Source: Psychrobacter urativorans (GTDB lineage: Bacteria > Pseudomonadota > Gammaproteobacteria > Pseudomonadales > Moraxellaceae). From it: DNA of 64,000 nucleotides. Below the pieces are notes generated by a model. The model saw only the letters and a program-made list of their open reading frames with translations. It did not search any database and had not been told where the DNA came from. Position 1 is the stretch's first letter; every line of letters begins with the position of its first letter. Both the position numbers and the translations under genes were made by a program. The stretch is from the NCBI RefSeq assembly GCF_904846695.1, contig NZ_CAJHBR010000003.1, forward strand, positions 124,001-188,000, read 5' to 3'. This document shows, one piece after another, positions 19,031 through 27,440 of this stretch.

Positions 19031-20317
19031 ATGGCATTAATAGTACAAAAATACGGCGGCACCTCAATGGGTAGTATTGACCGCATCAAAAATGTCGCTA
19101 AGCGGGTCAAACGTTGGCACGACCACGGTCATCAAATCGTGGTCGTAGTCTCTGCTATGAGTGGTGAAACTAACCGTCTGATCGATTTGGCACGCCAAAT
19201 TAGTAGTCAGCCTGACCCACGTGAATATGATCAAATGGTGTCAACTGGTGAGCAAGTATCGATCTCGCTACTAGCTATGGCGATTAAAGAGCTTGGCATT
19301 GGCGCACGCTCATTCACTGGCCGTCAAGTAGCGATAAAAACGGATGCTGCCCATAATAAGGCTCGTATTGAGTCGATTGATGATAAGAATATTCGTGAGC
19401 AATTAGATGCGGGCAATGTAGTGATAGTCGCCGGTTTTCAGGGTATCGATCAGTATGGCAATGCTACTACCTTAGGTCGTGGTGGTTCTGATACTACTGG
19501 AGTCGCTATTGCTGCCGCTCTGGGCGCTGATGAGTGCCAAATCTATACTGACGTTGATGGGGTCTATACTACTGACCCACGCGTAACCTCAAAGGCCAAA
19601 AAGCTTGAAAAAATAACCTTTGAAGAGATGCTAGAGATGGCCAGTCTCGGCTCAAAAATATTACAAATCCGCTCCGTAGAGTTCGCGGGCAAATATGGCG
19701 TGCCGTTACGAGTATTATCGAGCTTTGACACAGACACTGATGGCAGCTTTGACGAGCATTTCAAAAACAACGTTGGCACTCTAATTACCATAGACGAAGG
19801 AGATAGTATGGAACAGGCAATCATTTCAGGTATCGCTTTTAACCGTGATGAAGCAAAAATTGTAGTACGCGGTGTTCCTGATCACCCAGGTATTGCTTCC
19901 GCTATCCTTAGCCCTATTGGACGTGCCAATATCGAAATCGATATGATCGTACAAAACCTATCGACTAATGGCACCACTGACTTCAGCTTTACTGTTAATC
20001 GCAGCGACATGGACAAAACCATGAAGGTGCTTAATGAAGAAGTTAAAAATGAGATTGGTGCTACTGATGTACTAGGTAACAGCGATGTGGTCAAAGTGTC
20101 ACTAGTCGGTGTTGGCATGCGCTCTCATGCTGGTGTAGCTAGTCTTATGTTCCAAACTTTGGCTGAAAACAATATCAATATTCAAATGATATCGACCAGC
20201 GAAATAAAAGTATCTGTCCTGATTCAAGAACAATATTTAGATAAAGCAGTAAAATCACTACACACCGCTTTTGGTCTTGACCGTGAAGACGGTGAGAGTA
20301 TTGTCGCCGGACAATAG
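19031..20317 (+). CDS. lysC: Aspartate kinase
   Basis: 428 residues. Kinase domain (1-~245) with KYGGTSMGS, the substrate segment VSTGEQVSISLLAMAI and RGGSDTTGVAIAAALGAD; two ACT regulatory domains follow (~265-420) with NINIQMISTSEIKVSVL. It phosphorylates aspartate as the first step to lysine, threonine, methionine and diaminopimelate; the ACT domains usually bind lysine and/or threonine as inhibitors. An internal ATG at 19808 carries an ideal ribosome site, suggesting a separate beta subunit (see next entry). Terminator follows at 20361. Confidence 0.97.
   Translation: MALIVQKYGGTSMGSIDRIKNVAKRVKRWHDHGHQIVVVVSAMSGETNRLIDLARQISSQPDPREYDQMVSTGEQVSISLLAMAIKELGIGARSFTGRQVAIKTDAAHNKARIESIDDKNIREQLDAGNVVIVAGFQGIDQYGNATTLGRGGSDTTGVAIAAALGADECQIYTDVDGVYTTDPRVTSKAKKLEKITFEEMLEMASLGSKILQIRSVEFAGKYGVPLRVLSSFDTDTDGSFDEHFKNNVGTLITIDEGDSMEQAIISGIAFNRDEAKIVVRGVPDHPGIASAILSPIGRANIEIDMIVQNLSTNGTTDFSFTVNRSDMDKTMKVLNEEVKNEIGATDVLGNSDVVKVSLVGVGMRSHAGVASLMFQTLAENNINIQMISTSEIKVSVLIQEQYLDKAVKSLHTAFGLDREDGESIVAGQ
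19808..20317 (+). CDS. Probable nested start: aspartokinase beta subunit
   Basis: In frame with lysC, residue 260 is a methionine at 19808 preceded by AAGGAG six bases upstream, an almost perfect ribosome site in the middle of a gene. The product (169 aa, starting MEQAIISGIAFNRDEAKIVV) would be just the two ACT domains. In Bacillus subtilis aspartokinase II and in Corynebacterium, the beta subunit starts at the matching point of lysC and forms alpha2-beta2 enzymes. The site is seen; use of it is inferred. Confidence 0.5.
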   Translation: MEQAIISGIAFNRDEAKIVVRGVPDHPGIASAILSPIGRANIEIDMIVQNLSTNGTTDFSFTVNRSDMDKTMKVLNEEVKNEIGATDVLGNSDVVKVSLVGVGMRSHAGVASLMFQTLAENNINIQMISTSEIKVSVLIQEQYLDKAVKSLHTAFGLDREDGESIVAGQ

Positions 20318-20360
20318 ACTTACTAATAGAGTTTATAAAAGACTTATAGCCCCAATTTAA

Positions 20361-20393
20361 TAAAACAGGATTGTTTATAATCCTGTTTTTTAT
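20361..20393 (+). terminator. Intrinsic terminator of lysC
   Basis: AAAACAGGATT / AATCCTGTTTT stem, six-base loop, T run. Confidence 0.88.
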
Positions 20394-20442
20394 TATTAAT
20401 TGTTACTGATGGCGGGTTTACCTACCAATTTTGTGAAAATCA

Positions 20443-20471
20443 GTGACAGCCCTTACTAGGCAACTTATAAT
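20443..20471 (+). promoter_or_regulatory. Candidate distal csrA promoter
   Basis: GTGACA (20443-20448), 17-base spacer, perfect TATAAT (20466-20471). It would give a leader of about 220 nt before csrA. Confidence 0.55.
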
Positions 20472-20629
20472 AGACGCTTCATCTGGGCAAGATGAATTTT
20501 TTAATTATTATCATCGTTATTCGCACTATTTTTCAACAATCTACTGAACCTTAATTTTGGTTATGATTAACAAGTTAAATCACTCTGTTTTTCATAGTTT
20601 ATAACTATTGGGCTAGTTTTTGGTAGCGA

Positions 20630-20638
20630 TGGTATACT
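20630..20638 (+). promoter_or_regulatory. Candidate proximal extended -10 csrA promoter
   Basis: TGG-TATACT, an extended -10 element 60 bases before the csrA start; no good -35 element is seen, as expected for this class. Confidence 0.4.
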
Positions 20639-20698
20639 GCAACTGAGATATAACACCATGCATAATAGTTTATTACTGCGACATAAGGAGTGTGACGT

Positions 20699-20944
20699 AT
20701 GTTGATTTTGACCCGCCGCGTTGGCGAGACATTGATGATTGGCGACGAGGTTAGCGTAACGGTCTTAGGCGTTAAGGGCAACCAAGTACGTATCGGGGTA
20801 AATGCACCGAAAGATATTGCGGTACACCGTGAAGAGATATACCAGCGTATTCAAGATGAACGTTCGGTGCAGTCGCAAATGCAGCATTTAGAGCAAGGCA
20901 ATTTTGCACCGTCATTTGATGATGAGGACTATTTTAATCGTTAA
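20699..20944 (+). CDS. csrA: Carbon storage regulator CsrA
   Basis: 81 residues; the first ~60 match CsrA/RsmA ([39 protein letters not shown], with the RNA-contacting R44-type arginine in VHREE). The C-terminal ~20 residues ([19 protein letters not shown]) are an acidic extension beyond the 61-residue E. coli protein. CsrA dimers bind GGA in mRNA leaders and repress or stabilise transcripts in central metabolism, motility and biofilm formation. TAAGGAG lies before the ATG, itself a possible CsrA autoregulatory site. Position after alaS-lysC is conserved in gammaproteobacteria. Confidence 0.96.
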   Translation: MLILTRRVGETLMIGDEVSVTVLGVKGNQVRIGVNAPKDIAVHREEIYQRIQDERSVQSQMQHLEQGNFAPSFDDEDYFNR

Positions 20945-21058
20945 TAATCGATTGCTATAGAGTCTTATTAAGATCTTTCATTTTTAACCCTAACTAATAA
21001 GCATCTATTAAACACTTTTAATACTAATTAGTTTAATTTGCTTTAAGGTCATCTACTT

Positions 21059-21433
21059 ATGAGTATTCGCCAGTCAGACGTATCAGCTCTGCTTAATGGT
21101 TTGAGTAAAAGAGCTCTTGGATTCAATGATGTTATCAGTTTTATTGATGACTTCTATCGTTACGCTCCTAAATCATTCACTAATGGCATGGTTCATAATG
21201 CTGCTGGTGATAACGAAGGTAGTGCCAAAATTTTTGGTTTTGCCCTGCATCATGGTCTTAGCCAATTAGACACTCTCAAACTATTTGGTGAATACTATAA
21301 CCAAGTACTAGAGACGCCTAATGGTACTGATCACGCCAATATTCGTAACTTTCTACATTGGGGCTGGCAAGGATTCTTGATGCAAAAGAATCCACTAACT
21401 GTACGTCCAAGCGTCGATACTACTGCGCTTTAG
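21059..21433 (+). CDS. HopJ-family protein
   Basis: 124 residues matching the HopJ (type III effector-like) family over its whole length: FNDVISFIDDFYRYAPKSFT, AGDNEGSAKIFGFALHHGL, TLKLFGEYY and GTDHANIRNFLHWGWQG. Despite the name, the family is widespread in bacteria without type III secretion and is probably a cytoplasmic housekeeping protein of unknown role; no secretion genes lie in this window. AAGG is found about 12 bases before the ATG. It shares a terminator with the convergent DUF1315 gene. Confidence 0.85.
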   Translation: MSIRQSDVSALLNGLSKRALGFNDVISFIDDFYRYAPKSFTNGMVHNAAGDNEGSAKIFGFALHHGLSQLDTLKLFGEYYNQVLETPNGTDHANIRNFLHWGWQGFLMQKNPLTVRPSVDTTAL

Positions 21434-21458
21434 CACTGTACTAGCTTAAAGTTAATAT

Positions 21459-21499
21459 CAAAAAGAGCCAAGCTATTAGTAATAGCTTGGCTCTTTTTA
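21459..21499. terminator. Bidirectional intrinsic terminator
   Basis: AAAAAGAGCCAAGCTATT pairs perfectly with AATAGCTTGGCTCTTTTT around a very short loop; serves the HopJ-family gene and the DUF1315 gene. Confidence 0.92.
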
Positions 21500-21579
21500 A
21501 TGGTTCTAGATTATTAGCACTCTAAGCCTAAACGATTAGCAATAATATTGGCTTAACAGGTAAAGATTTAGCGCTATAT

Positions 21580-21891
21580 CTATTTGTCGCGGAATTTTAC
21601 TGGCTGTATTGCCCCTTTGGGATTGGGCATATTAGGATAATGATGCTCATGTTCCACATCACATTCAGCGCCTACCGTAGAGCCATCTGCCGCTACTGGC
21701 TTATGTATGTAGCCAGTGCGCTCAGCAGGGGCTAAATGTTCATGCTCCCATATCATTACTGCTTGCATACAAGTCTCACGCTGATCATCAGTCAACTTGC
21801 GCCCATCAGGCCATTTTCCCAACTCAATAGCCATACGAAACTTGTCAGCAACTTCTGGGGTTAGACTGGCTAATATGCTTTGTTTATCCAT
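21580..21891 (-). CDS. DUF1315 (YeaC-like) protein
   Basis: 103 residues. MAIELGKWPDGRKLTDDQRE and CMQAVMIWEHEH match the DUF1315/YeaC family, small gammaproteobacterial proteins of unknown function. The C-terminal ~35 residues are rich in H, P and E (ECDVEHEHHYPNMPNP). No signal peptide or membrane helix. It lies downstream of nadK in the same direction (about 45 bases between), so the two may be cotranscribed. Confidence 0.85.
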   Translation of the reverse strand: MDKQSILASLTPEVADKFRMAIELGKWPDGRKLTDDQRETCMQAVMIWEHEHLAPAERTGYIHKPVAADGSTVGAECDVEHEHHYPNMPNPKGAIQPVKFRDK

Positions 21892-21936
21892 GTTATTTGC
21901 TCCACTTACTTTTTTACAGGCTACTATTAAAGACGT

Positions 21937-22941
21937 TTATTGACCTTCTATAATATCATCATCATCATCAAGATCGAACTCTTCAGCATGGACGTTCCAG
22001 TGTAGCTTAGTACGACAAGCTTCATAGAACTCAAAGCCAGGCGGATGCAATAAGGTCAGCTTATCAGGATGCTTACGGATATATAGACGCTGCTGCTGAT
22101 CTAAGGCAATGCTGGGCTTACCATCAGCGCTCACCATAGGCTGAGTGCGATTATCTTCATGAATACGGATGCAAATTTCACTGTTGCCACTGACCACGAT
22201 AGGCCGACTCGACAGGGTATGCGGATGCATAGGTACTAGACAAATAGCATCCATACTAGGGTGAACAATAGGACCGCCCCCTGATAACGCATAGGCCGTT
22301 GAGCCAGTGGGCGTTGCTACTATTAGACCATCGCTATGCTGTCGATAAACGTCTTGACCATCAATTTTCATCTGAAAGTCAATCATATGTACTGACTTGC
22401 CAGCATGCAACACGATGTCGTTAAGCGCCATATCTTCATGAATGATCCTATCGCCTTCTCGTATCTCCATAGTTAGTAAGAAGCGATGATCGAGCTGGTA
22501 CTCACCCATTAATACTTGGCGTAGCTTTAAGGCCACCTCATTAGGTTTTACATCAGCTAAGAATCCTAGACGACCACGGTTGACCCCTAGTACTGGTACC
22601 CGATAGCGAGCGAGCGCTTCAGCAGCATGCAAAATAGATCCATCGCCACCAACTACAATAACTAAATCAGAAATCTCACCGATTAAACTACGCTTGACGA
22701 TTTTAACTTTTTCGATTTCTGTTAAGTCTAAAGTAGGCAGTTCTGCGGTTTCTACATCCATGATCAAGGTCAAACCCATCTCATTAACGATATTTGCAAC
22801 TTGTACTAAACTTTGGGTCACACTACGCTTTCCAGCTCTACCCATTAAACCAATACGGCGAAATGCTGGGTTCTTTATAGCGTGAAATAGCTCTGATTGG
22901 TGTAAATGCGGCAATCTTGTCGACTGCGCTGAGTTTTCCAT
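21937..22941 (-). CDS. nadK: NAD kinase
   Basis: 334 residues from the ATG at 22941. The frame is open back to 23106, but the first 55 residues of that longer form do not look like NAD kinase, while the shorter form starts near the usual RRIGLMGRAGK. Signatures: VVVGGDGSILHAAEAL, the NAD-binding GVNRGRLGFLADV and DGLIVATPTGSTAYALSGGG. It phosphorylates NAD to NADP with ATP. The C-terminus carries an acidic tail (EEFDLDDDDDIIEGQ). Ribosome site is weak, leaving the exact start open. Confidence 0.95.
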   Translation of the reverse strand: MENSAQSTRLPHLHQSELFHAIKNPAFRRIGLMGRAGKRSVTQSLVQVANIVNEMGLTLIMDVETAELPTLDLTEIEKVKIVKRSLIGEISDLVIVVGGDGSILHAAEALARYRVPVLGVNRGRLGFLADVKPNEVALKLRQVLMGEYQLDHRFLLTMEIREGDRIIHEDMALNDIVLHAGKSVHMIDFQMKIDGQDVYRQHSDGLIVATPTGSTAYALSGGGPIVHPSMDAICLVPMHPHTLSSRPIVVSGNSEICIRIHEDNRTQPMVSADGKPSIALDQQQRLYIRKHPDKLTLLHPPGFEFYEACRTKLHWNVHAEEFDLDDDDDIIEGQ

Positions 22942-23353
22942 AGATGACTCGGCATAGCGTTGAGTGGGCAGACAATAGTAAATTGCCTGATGAAGGTACA
23001 TCGCTTTATTGATAACAATGATAACGAGAAATAAGCGCTTAGACCAGCCCGTTTTATCAATCATCATTGTTAATAATGATAATAACCCCCATATATTGAT
23101 TATCAAATATCTATTTATGAAGCATTATACTGCTACTTAGTGTCTGCTCAATGCTACTAATCTATTTATCTCGCTGCTTATTTATCTGAGTACAATTATT
23201 AGTTAATAGTAGGGAAGTTAGTAGCTAACCTCAAGGTAAGCAGGCGACTTGAGCGCTTAAAACACTCACGCAAACACCGTTGACAATAATTACGGTTTTG
23301 CTAAAGTAGCAAACATCTATATTATTTTTTTATTTCTTATTAAGGATACAAGT
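22942..23353. other. Divergent gap between nadK and the YccA-like gene
   Basis: About 410 bases. It contains an in-frame but probably untranslated extension of nadK, and a promoter candidate for the YccA-like gene. An AATGATAATAA stretch near 23070 faintly recalls a Fur box but is too short to call. Confidence 0.45.
23280..23307 (+). promoter_or_regulatory. Candidate promoter of the YccA-like gene
   Basis: Perfect TTGACA (23280-23285), 16-base spacer, TAAAGT (23302-23307), about 45 bases upstream of the ATG. Confidence 0.5.
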
Positions 23354-24076
23354 ATGGCAAATCCTATTGTCAGTCGCGCAGAACTTGCGATCGGCGGTGA
23401 GCCAATGACCGTCAAAGGTGTAATACAAAAGACCAGTTTATTACTGGGACTGGCGGCTATCACTGGCGTCGGCTTCTTCTTTTATGCGCTTATGGCTGGT
23501 TTATCGCAAGGTTTTATTACCATGGCCGCTTTTGGTAGTATGTTTGCCGCCTTTGGTTTAGCTTTGTTTATTACTTTTAAACCTCATAAAGCCAAAACCT
23601 TTGCCGTACCTTATGCGCTATTAGAAGGTATTTTCTTGGGTGGTATCTCACTATTCTTTATGAGAATGTACCCTACTGTACCTGTAACCGCGATGTGTGC
23701 TACTTTTGTCACGGCCGCAGTAATGCTTGGATTATATCGTTCTGGGCTGATCAAAGTCACGCAAAAGCTCCGCTCAATCGTAACTTCAGCGCTTATTGCT
23801 ATTATGCTAGTTTATGTGGCGCAATGGGTGTTATCTCTAGCTTTTGGTTCAAGTCTCCCTTTCTTGTTTGAAGGCGGCGCTATCGCTATAGGTTTTAGCT
23901 TATTTGTGATTGTTATTGCTTCTTTTACTCTATTACTCGACTTCGATAACATCGATCGTGGTGTAGCCGCTGGTATCTCAGAAGATTATGAGTGGTTATT
24001 TAGTATTGGTATTTTGGCTACTTTAGTGTGGATGTATATCGAATTTATGCGTCTACTTAGCTATTTACAAGACTAA
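23354..24076 (+). CDS. Bax inhibitor-1 / YccA-family membrane protein
   Basis: 240 residues with about seven membrane helices and a cytoplasmic N-terminus (MANPIVSRAELAIGGEPMTV). The segment LLDFDNIDRGVAAGISEDYEW followed by LVWMYIEFMRLL is typical of bacterial BI-1-like proteins of the YccA/YbhL group. In E. coli, YccA binds and restrains the FtsH protease; other family members are proposed Ca2+ leak channels. Which applies here cannot be told. AAGGA precedes the ATG. It is monocistronic and shares a terminator with the convergent copper ATPase gene. Confidence 0.85.
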   Translation: MANPIVSRAELAIGGEPMTVKGVIQKTSLLLGLAAITGVGFFFYALMAGLSQGFITMAAFGSMFAAFGLALFITFKPHKAKTFAVPYALLEGIFLGGISLFFMRMYPTVPVTAMCATFVTAAVMLGLYRSGLIKVTQKLRSIVTSALIAIMLVYVAQWVLSLAFGSSLPFLFEGGAIAIGFSLFVIVIASFTLLLDFDNIDRGVAAGISEDYEWLFSIGILATLVWMYIEFMRLLSYLQD

Positions 24077-24108
24077 TTGAACGACTAGTATTAGCAGTAT
24101 TAAATAAT

Positions 24109-24146
24109 AAAAACCGTCGATAATTAGATTATCGACGGTTTTTTTA
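24109..24146. terminator. Bidirectional intrinsic terminator
   Basis: AAAACCGTCGATAAT / ATTATCGACGGTTTT, 15-pair stem with A and T runs on either side. Confidence 0.92.
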
Positions 24147-24212
24147 TGGCTAAAGGTTTTATCTTTATAGTAAGTACCGCTATTAACCAAAGGCTATCAA
24201 ATAACCTCTAGA

Positions 24213-27122
24213 TTAAGCGCGTTTTAAACGTAGCGCATTTAACACTACCAACAGTGAGCTTAGCGACATGCCAATAGCAGCCAACCAAGGGGGTACATAG
24301 CCAAATATAGCCGGTATTAGCACAATGCCGTTATAAGCTAAGGCCCAGCGGAAGTTTTGTCTAATAATACGCTCAGTTTTATCAGCAATACGCTTAGCCG
24401 CAGTGATAGCTTCGATCTGACCATTAAGAATAATACTATCGCTTGATACTTGTGCTAAATCTGCAGCACCAGCAATGGATGTAGAGACATCAGCTGCTGC
24501 TAATACTGGTGCATCATTGATGCCGTCACCGACCATCAACACTACCCCGCCTTGCGCTTGTATCTGCTGAATATGATCGACTTTACCAGTAGGTGACAAA
24601 CCATTATAAGCCGACTGCATCCCTAAAGACTTAGCCATAATTAGTGCTTGCGGACTAGGATCACCCGTCAGCATAACTGACTCTAGACCAGCAGCCTTAA
24701 GGGCATCAAGCATGGCTTGTGCAGTGTCACGTACCTTGTCGTTAAAATAAAAACAAGCTAGTGCTTGCCAGCTAGCTACTGGTTCGCCAGTAGTCGAAGA
24801 CATCTGTTCGTTAACTTGCTGACAAGAGAGCACTACTGCTGAGCTGGCCCGCTGACTGACTAAGTCGATAGTGACTTTATCGCTAATTACTTTATCGCTG
24901 ATTACTTTATCGTTGGTCGCTGAATTTTTAGAATTAGCATCGCCGCTATCTAAAGCAAAATCAAGATGACCGATTCGGTATCTTACCCCATCGAGTAGTG
25001 CCTCGACCCCGCCAGCTGGATAATGAATCAACTGTTGGGTTGCTGGTAAATGCAGTTGATAAGCAGCCGTCAGTAACGCATGAGCAATCGGATGACGACT
25101 ACCGACTTCTAAAGCTGCGGCAATCGATAACCACTGATCTTTTTGTACTGCTAAGTCCAGCTCATTATTAGGCTTTAGTAGCTCAATATTTAATAAGTTA
25201 GGCTTACCATAAGTCAAAGTACCCGTCTTATCAAAGCCTACGTGGGTAATCTCAGCTAAAGTCTGCAAAGTATGACCACGAGTAGTTAGGAATCCGTAGC
25301 TTGCCAATCTATTGGTGGCTACCGTTAAAGCAATCGGGGTGGCTAAAGATAATGCACAAGGACAAGTGGCGACTAGCACTGCTACTGTCGCCCAAATCGC
25401 TTGACTAGGATCAACGATATACCAGCCGACAAACACGAATACTGATAACACTAGTATCCGCGCTACAAACCAGCGTGCTAGTTTATCTGCTTGCTGGGCC
25501 AGCTTAGGTTTTTCACTCATCGCCCGATTCATTAACCGATCAATCAGCCCGATCTGACTATCTGCTGGCAAGGCCGTAACTAACATCTGAAATGGTTGAC
25601 TATCGTTTTGCGCCCCACCAATAATATAATCGCCTTGGGTTTTTATAATCAAGTCGCCCTCGCCCGTTAGCAGGCTTTGCGAGACTGTTGCCGTTTGACT
25701 GAGTAAAATACCATCACTGATAATCTCAGCCCCAGCTTCAATCATAATAATGTCACCGACTTGCAAGCTATGAGCGGTCACCATTTTCTTGGCTACTGCT
25801 GGCTCTGCTTGTTGCAAAGCGCTGTTGCTAGCTAGAGCTTGCTGCTTATTCTGCTGCTGCCAAGCAATGGCAACACACTCAGTGATAGCATACAGCTTAC
25901 TATCCATCCCTTGCATAAAGTTTGCCGCTACATCCATAGTCGGCGAAATAGCTAGAGTAGCAGTCGCCTGGTTAGCAGCTGTGGTCATAGCGGCATTAGT
26001 ATTAATATTAGCAGCGCCGTCGATATCAGTAGCAGCGCTAGGTGCAACCGGCTTCGTTGAGCTCATCTGTTGCAATATAAGGCTAGCAGCCTGTTTATCT
26101 TCGGCTATTTTCTCTACTAATATAGGCTCGATGACTACTAAATCATTAGCCATAGTAGCAGCTTTTAAGCGTGCATTGTGCTCGATATAGCGTCCAGCTA
26201 ATAGGAAGAAAATAAACATACTAACCGAATCATAATAAGTCTGGCCGTTGCCAGTGATAGTGGCGTAGAGACTAGCAAAAAAAGTAACTATCAGTGCCAC
26301 ACTGACCGGCACATCCATATTGACTTGCCGAGCACGAACTGCTGACCAAGCGGAGGTAAAGAACGGCACGCCAGCATAAAAGAACACCGGTATGCTAACG
26401 AATAGAGATACCCAGCGCAAAAAGTCGCGTTGCAGTATTAACATACCGCTATGCTCACCAAAGTACAGCGCCACTGCATACATCATCGCTTGCATCGCCC
26501 CAAGCGCCGCAATCCCTAATCTCAATAGCATTTTATTATTATGTTTGGCGAGCATAGCCTCATGGGTGTCTTGCCGATACGGCTTGGCCTCATAACCGAT
26601 TTCGTTGATGACTGCCAAGATACGACTGATAGGTAATTTAGCTTCGTCCCAAACGATGCGCATGCGCTGATTGGTCAGATTGACCTGACACTTACTGATA
26701 CCGTCAATCTCATACAGTCTCGACTCGATCAACCAAGTACAAGCGGCACAGCGTAAATTATTAACAGATAACTCAGCGACGGATAGACCATCTTGCGCAT
26801 AGACGAACTGCGACTTAATCTCTTGGTGATCATAAGCTTCTAAGCGCGTCAACTGGATAGGCAAGCTAGCCGTACGGTTAATCTCTGAGCGATCCAAATA
26901 ATACTGCTCAAGACCGGCCTCAACGATACTTTGTGATGCCAACTGACAACCCATACAGCACATCTCACGTGCGCTACCTAGTACGTCAGTATGGAACGGT
27001 GGACGTGGTACAGGATCCCCACAATGAAAGCAGTGGCCAATTGGTGGCAATACTAGCCCTTGAGTAATCGAGTGATCATCGTAGTTAAGGGTATTCGATG
27101 GCAGTGATGAAACGCTAGACAT
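24213..27122 (-). CDS. Copper-type P1B ATPase, CcoI/FixI-like
   Basis: 969 residues. A cysteine-rich N-terminal domain (CFHC 31-34, CCMGCQ 55-60, the metal-binding module found in CcoI/FixI ATPases) is followed by an HMA domain with CAAC (125-128), eight membrane helices with the CPCALSLATP ion motif, phosphorylation site DKTGTLTYGK and GDGINDAPVLAAADV. CcoI/FixI pumps deliver copper for cytochrome oxidase assembly instead of detoxification. A ~100-residue Ala/Thr-rich insert interrupts the actuator region, and a VISDK repeat lies in the nucleotide-binding domain. AAAGGA precedes the ATG. No cytochrome cbb3 genes are in the window. Confidence 0.88.
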   Translation of the reverse strand: MSSVSSLPSNTLNYDDHSITQGLVLPPIGHCFHCGDPVPRPPFHTDVLGSAREMCCMGCQLASQSIVEAGLEQYYLDRSEINRTASLPIQLTRLEAYDHQEIKSQFVYAQDGLSVAELSVNNLRCAACTWLIESRLYEIDGISKCQVNLTNQRMRIVWDEAKLPISRILAVINEIGYEAKPYRQDTHEAMLAKHNNKMLLRLGIAALGAMQAMMYAVALYFGEHSGMLILQRDFLRWVSLFVSIPVFFYAGVPFFTSAWSAVRARQVNMDVPVSVALIVTFFASLYATITGNGQTYYDSVSMFIFFLLAGRYIEHNARLKAATMANDLVVIEPILVEKIAEDKQAASLILQQMSSTKPVAPSAATDIDGAANINTNAAMTTAANQATATLAISPTMDVAANFMQGMDSKLYAITECVAIAWQQQNKQQALASNSALQQAEPAVAKKMVTAHSLQVGDIIMIEAGAEIISDGILLSQTATVSQSLLTGEGDLIIKTQGDYIIGGAQNDSQPFQMLVTALPADSQIGLIDRLMNRAMSEKPKLAQQADKLARWFVARILVLSVFVFVGWYIVDPSQAIWATVAVLVATCPCALSLATPIALTVATNRLASYGFLTTRGHTLQTLAEITHVGFDKTGTLTYGKPNLLNIELLKPNNELDLAVQKDQWLSIAAALEVGSRHPIAHALLTAAYQLHLPATQQLIHYPAGGVEALLDGVRYRIGHLDFALDSGDANSKNSATNDKVISDKVISDKVTIDLVSQRASSAVVLSCQQVNEQMSSTTGEPVASWQALACFYFNDKVRDTAQAMLDALKAAGLESVMLTGDPSPQALIMAKSLGMQSAYNGLSPTGKVDHIQQIQAQGGVVLMVGDGINDAPVLAAADVSTSIAGAADLAQVSSDSIILNGQIEAITAAKRIADKTERIIRQNFRWALAYNGIVLIPAIFGYVPPWLAAIGMSLSSLLVVLNALRLKRA

Positions 27123-27440
27123 GGTATTTAGTATTTCCTTTAGACAAATTTGCTAAGCGATCTACTGCTGTTAATTCATAAAAAACACATCATAACAGCG
27201 CCGATAAGTTGCTATTTTATATACTGTTTATAGACTAAATTAACGGCCTTAAGCGCTTTATTCAAAGCCAACTGGCATTTAATGCTATTATGATAGCGCT
27301 AAAGTCATAACTAGCAATGGTTATTATACACCCTCACAGCTCAAAGCTAATCAATAGCTATGGTGATGATGATAGATTGAAAGTTTTATCAATTTACGTC
27401 ATTATAAAGCAGTTTTTTATATCCAAACGGTGCGTTATCA
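27123..27440. other. Divergent gap between the copper ATPase and PBP1B genes
   Basis: About 320 bases containing the promoters of both genes. A TATGAT-like element near 27290 could serve mrcB, but its -35 is poor. No other structure seen. Confidence 0.35.

Noticed and set aside
21059..21433. HopJ gene as evidence of a type III secretion effector
   Set aside because: The family name is historical; no secretion, chaperone or pathogenicity genes are near and the family is common in non-pathogens.
23060..23090. Fur-box-like AATGATAATAA sequence upstream of nadK
   Set aside because: Only part of the 19-base consensus is present, and AT-rich DNA gives such matches often.
25789..26190. 133-codon plus-strand frame inside the copper ATPase
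   Set aside because: It is antisense to the Ala/Thr-rich insert; biased composition keeps stops away, and no homology is seen.
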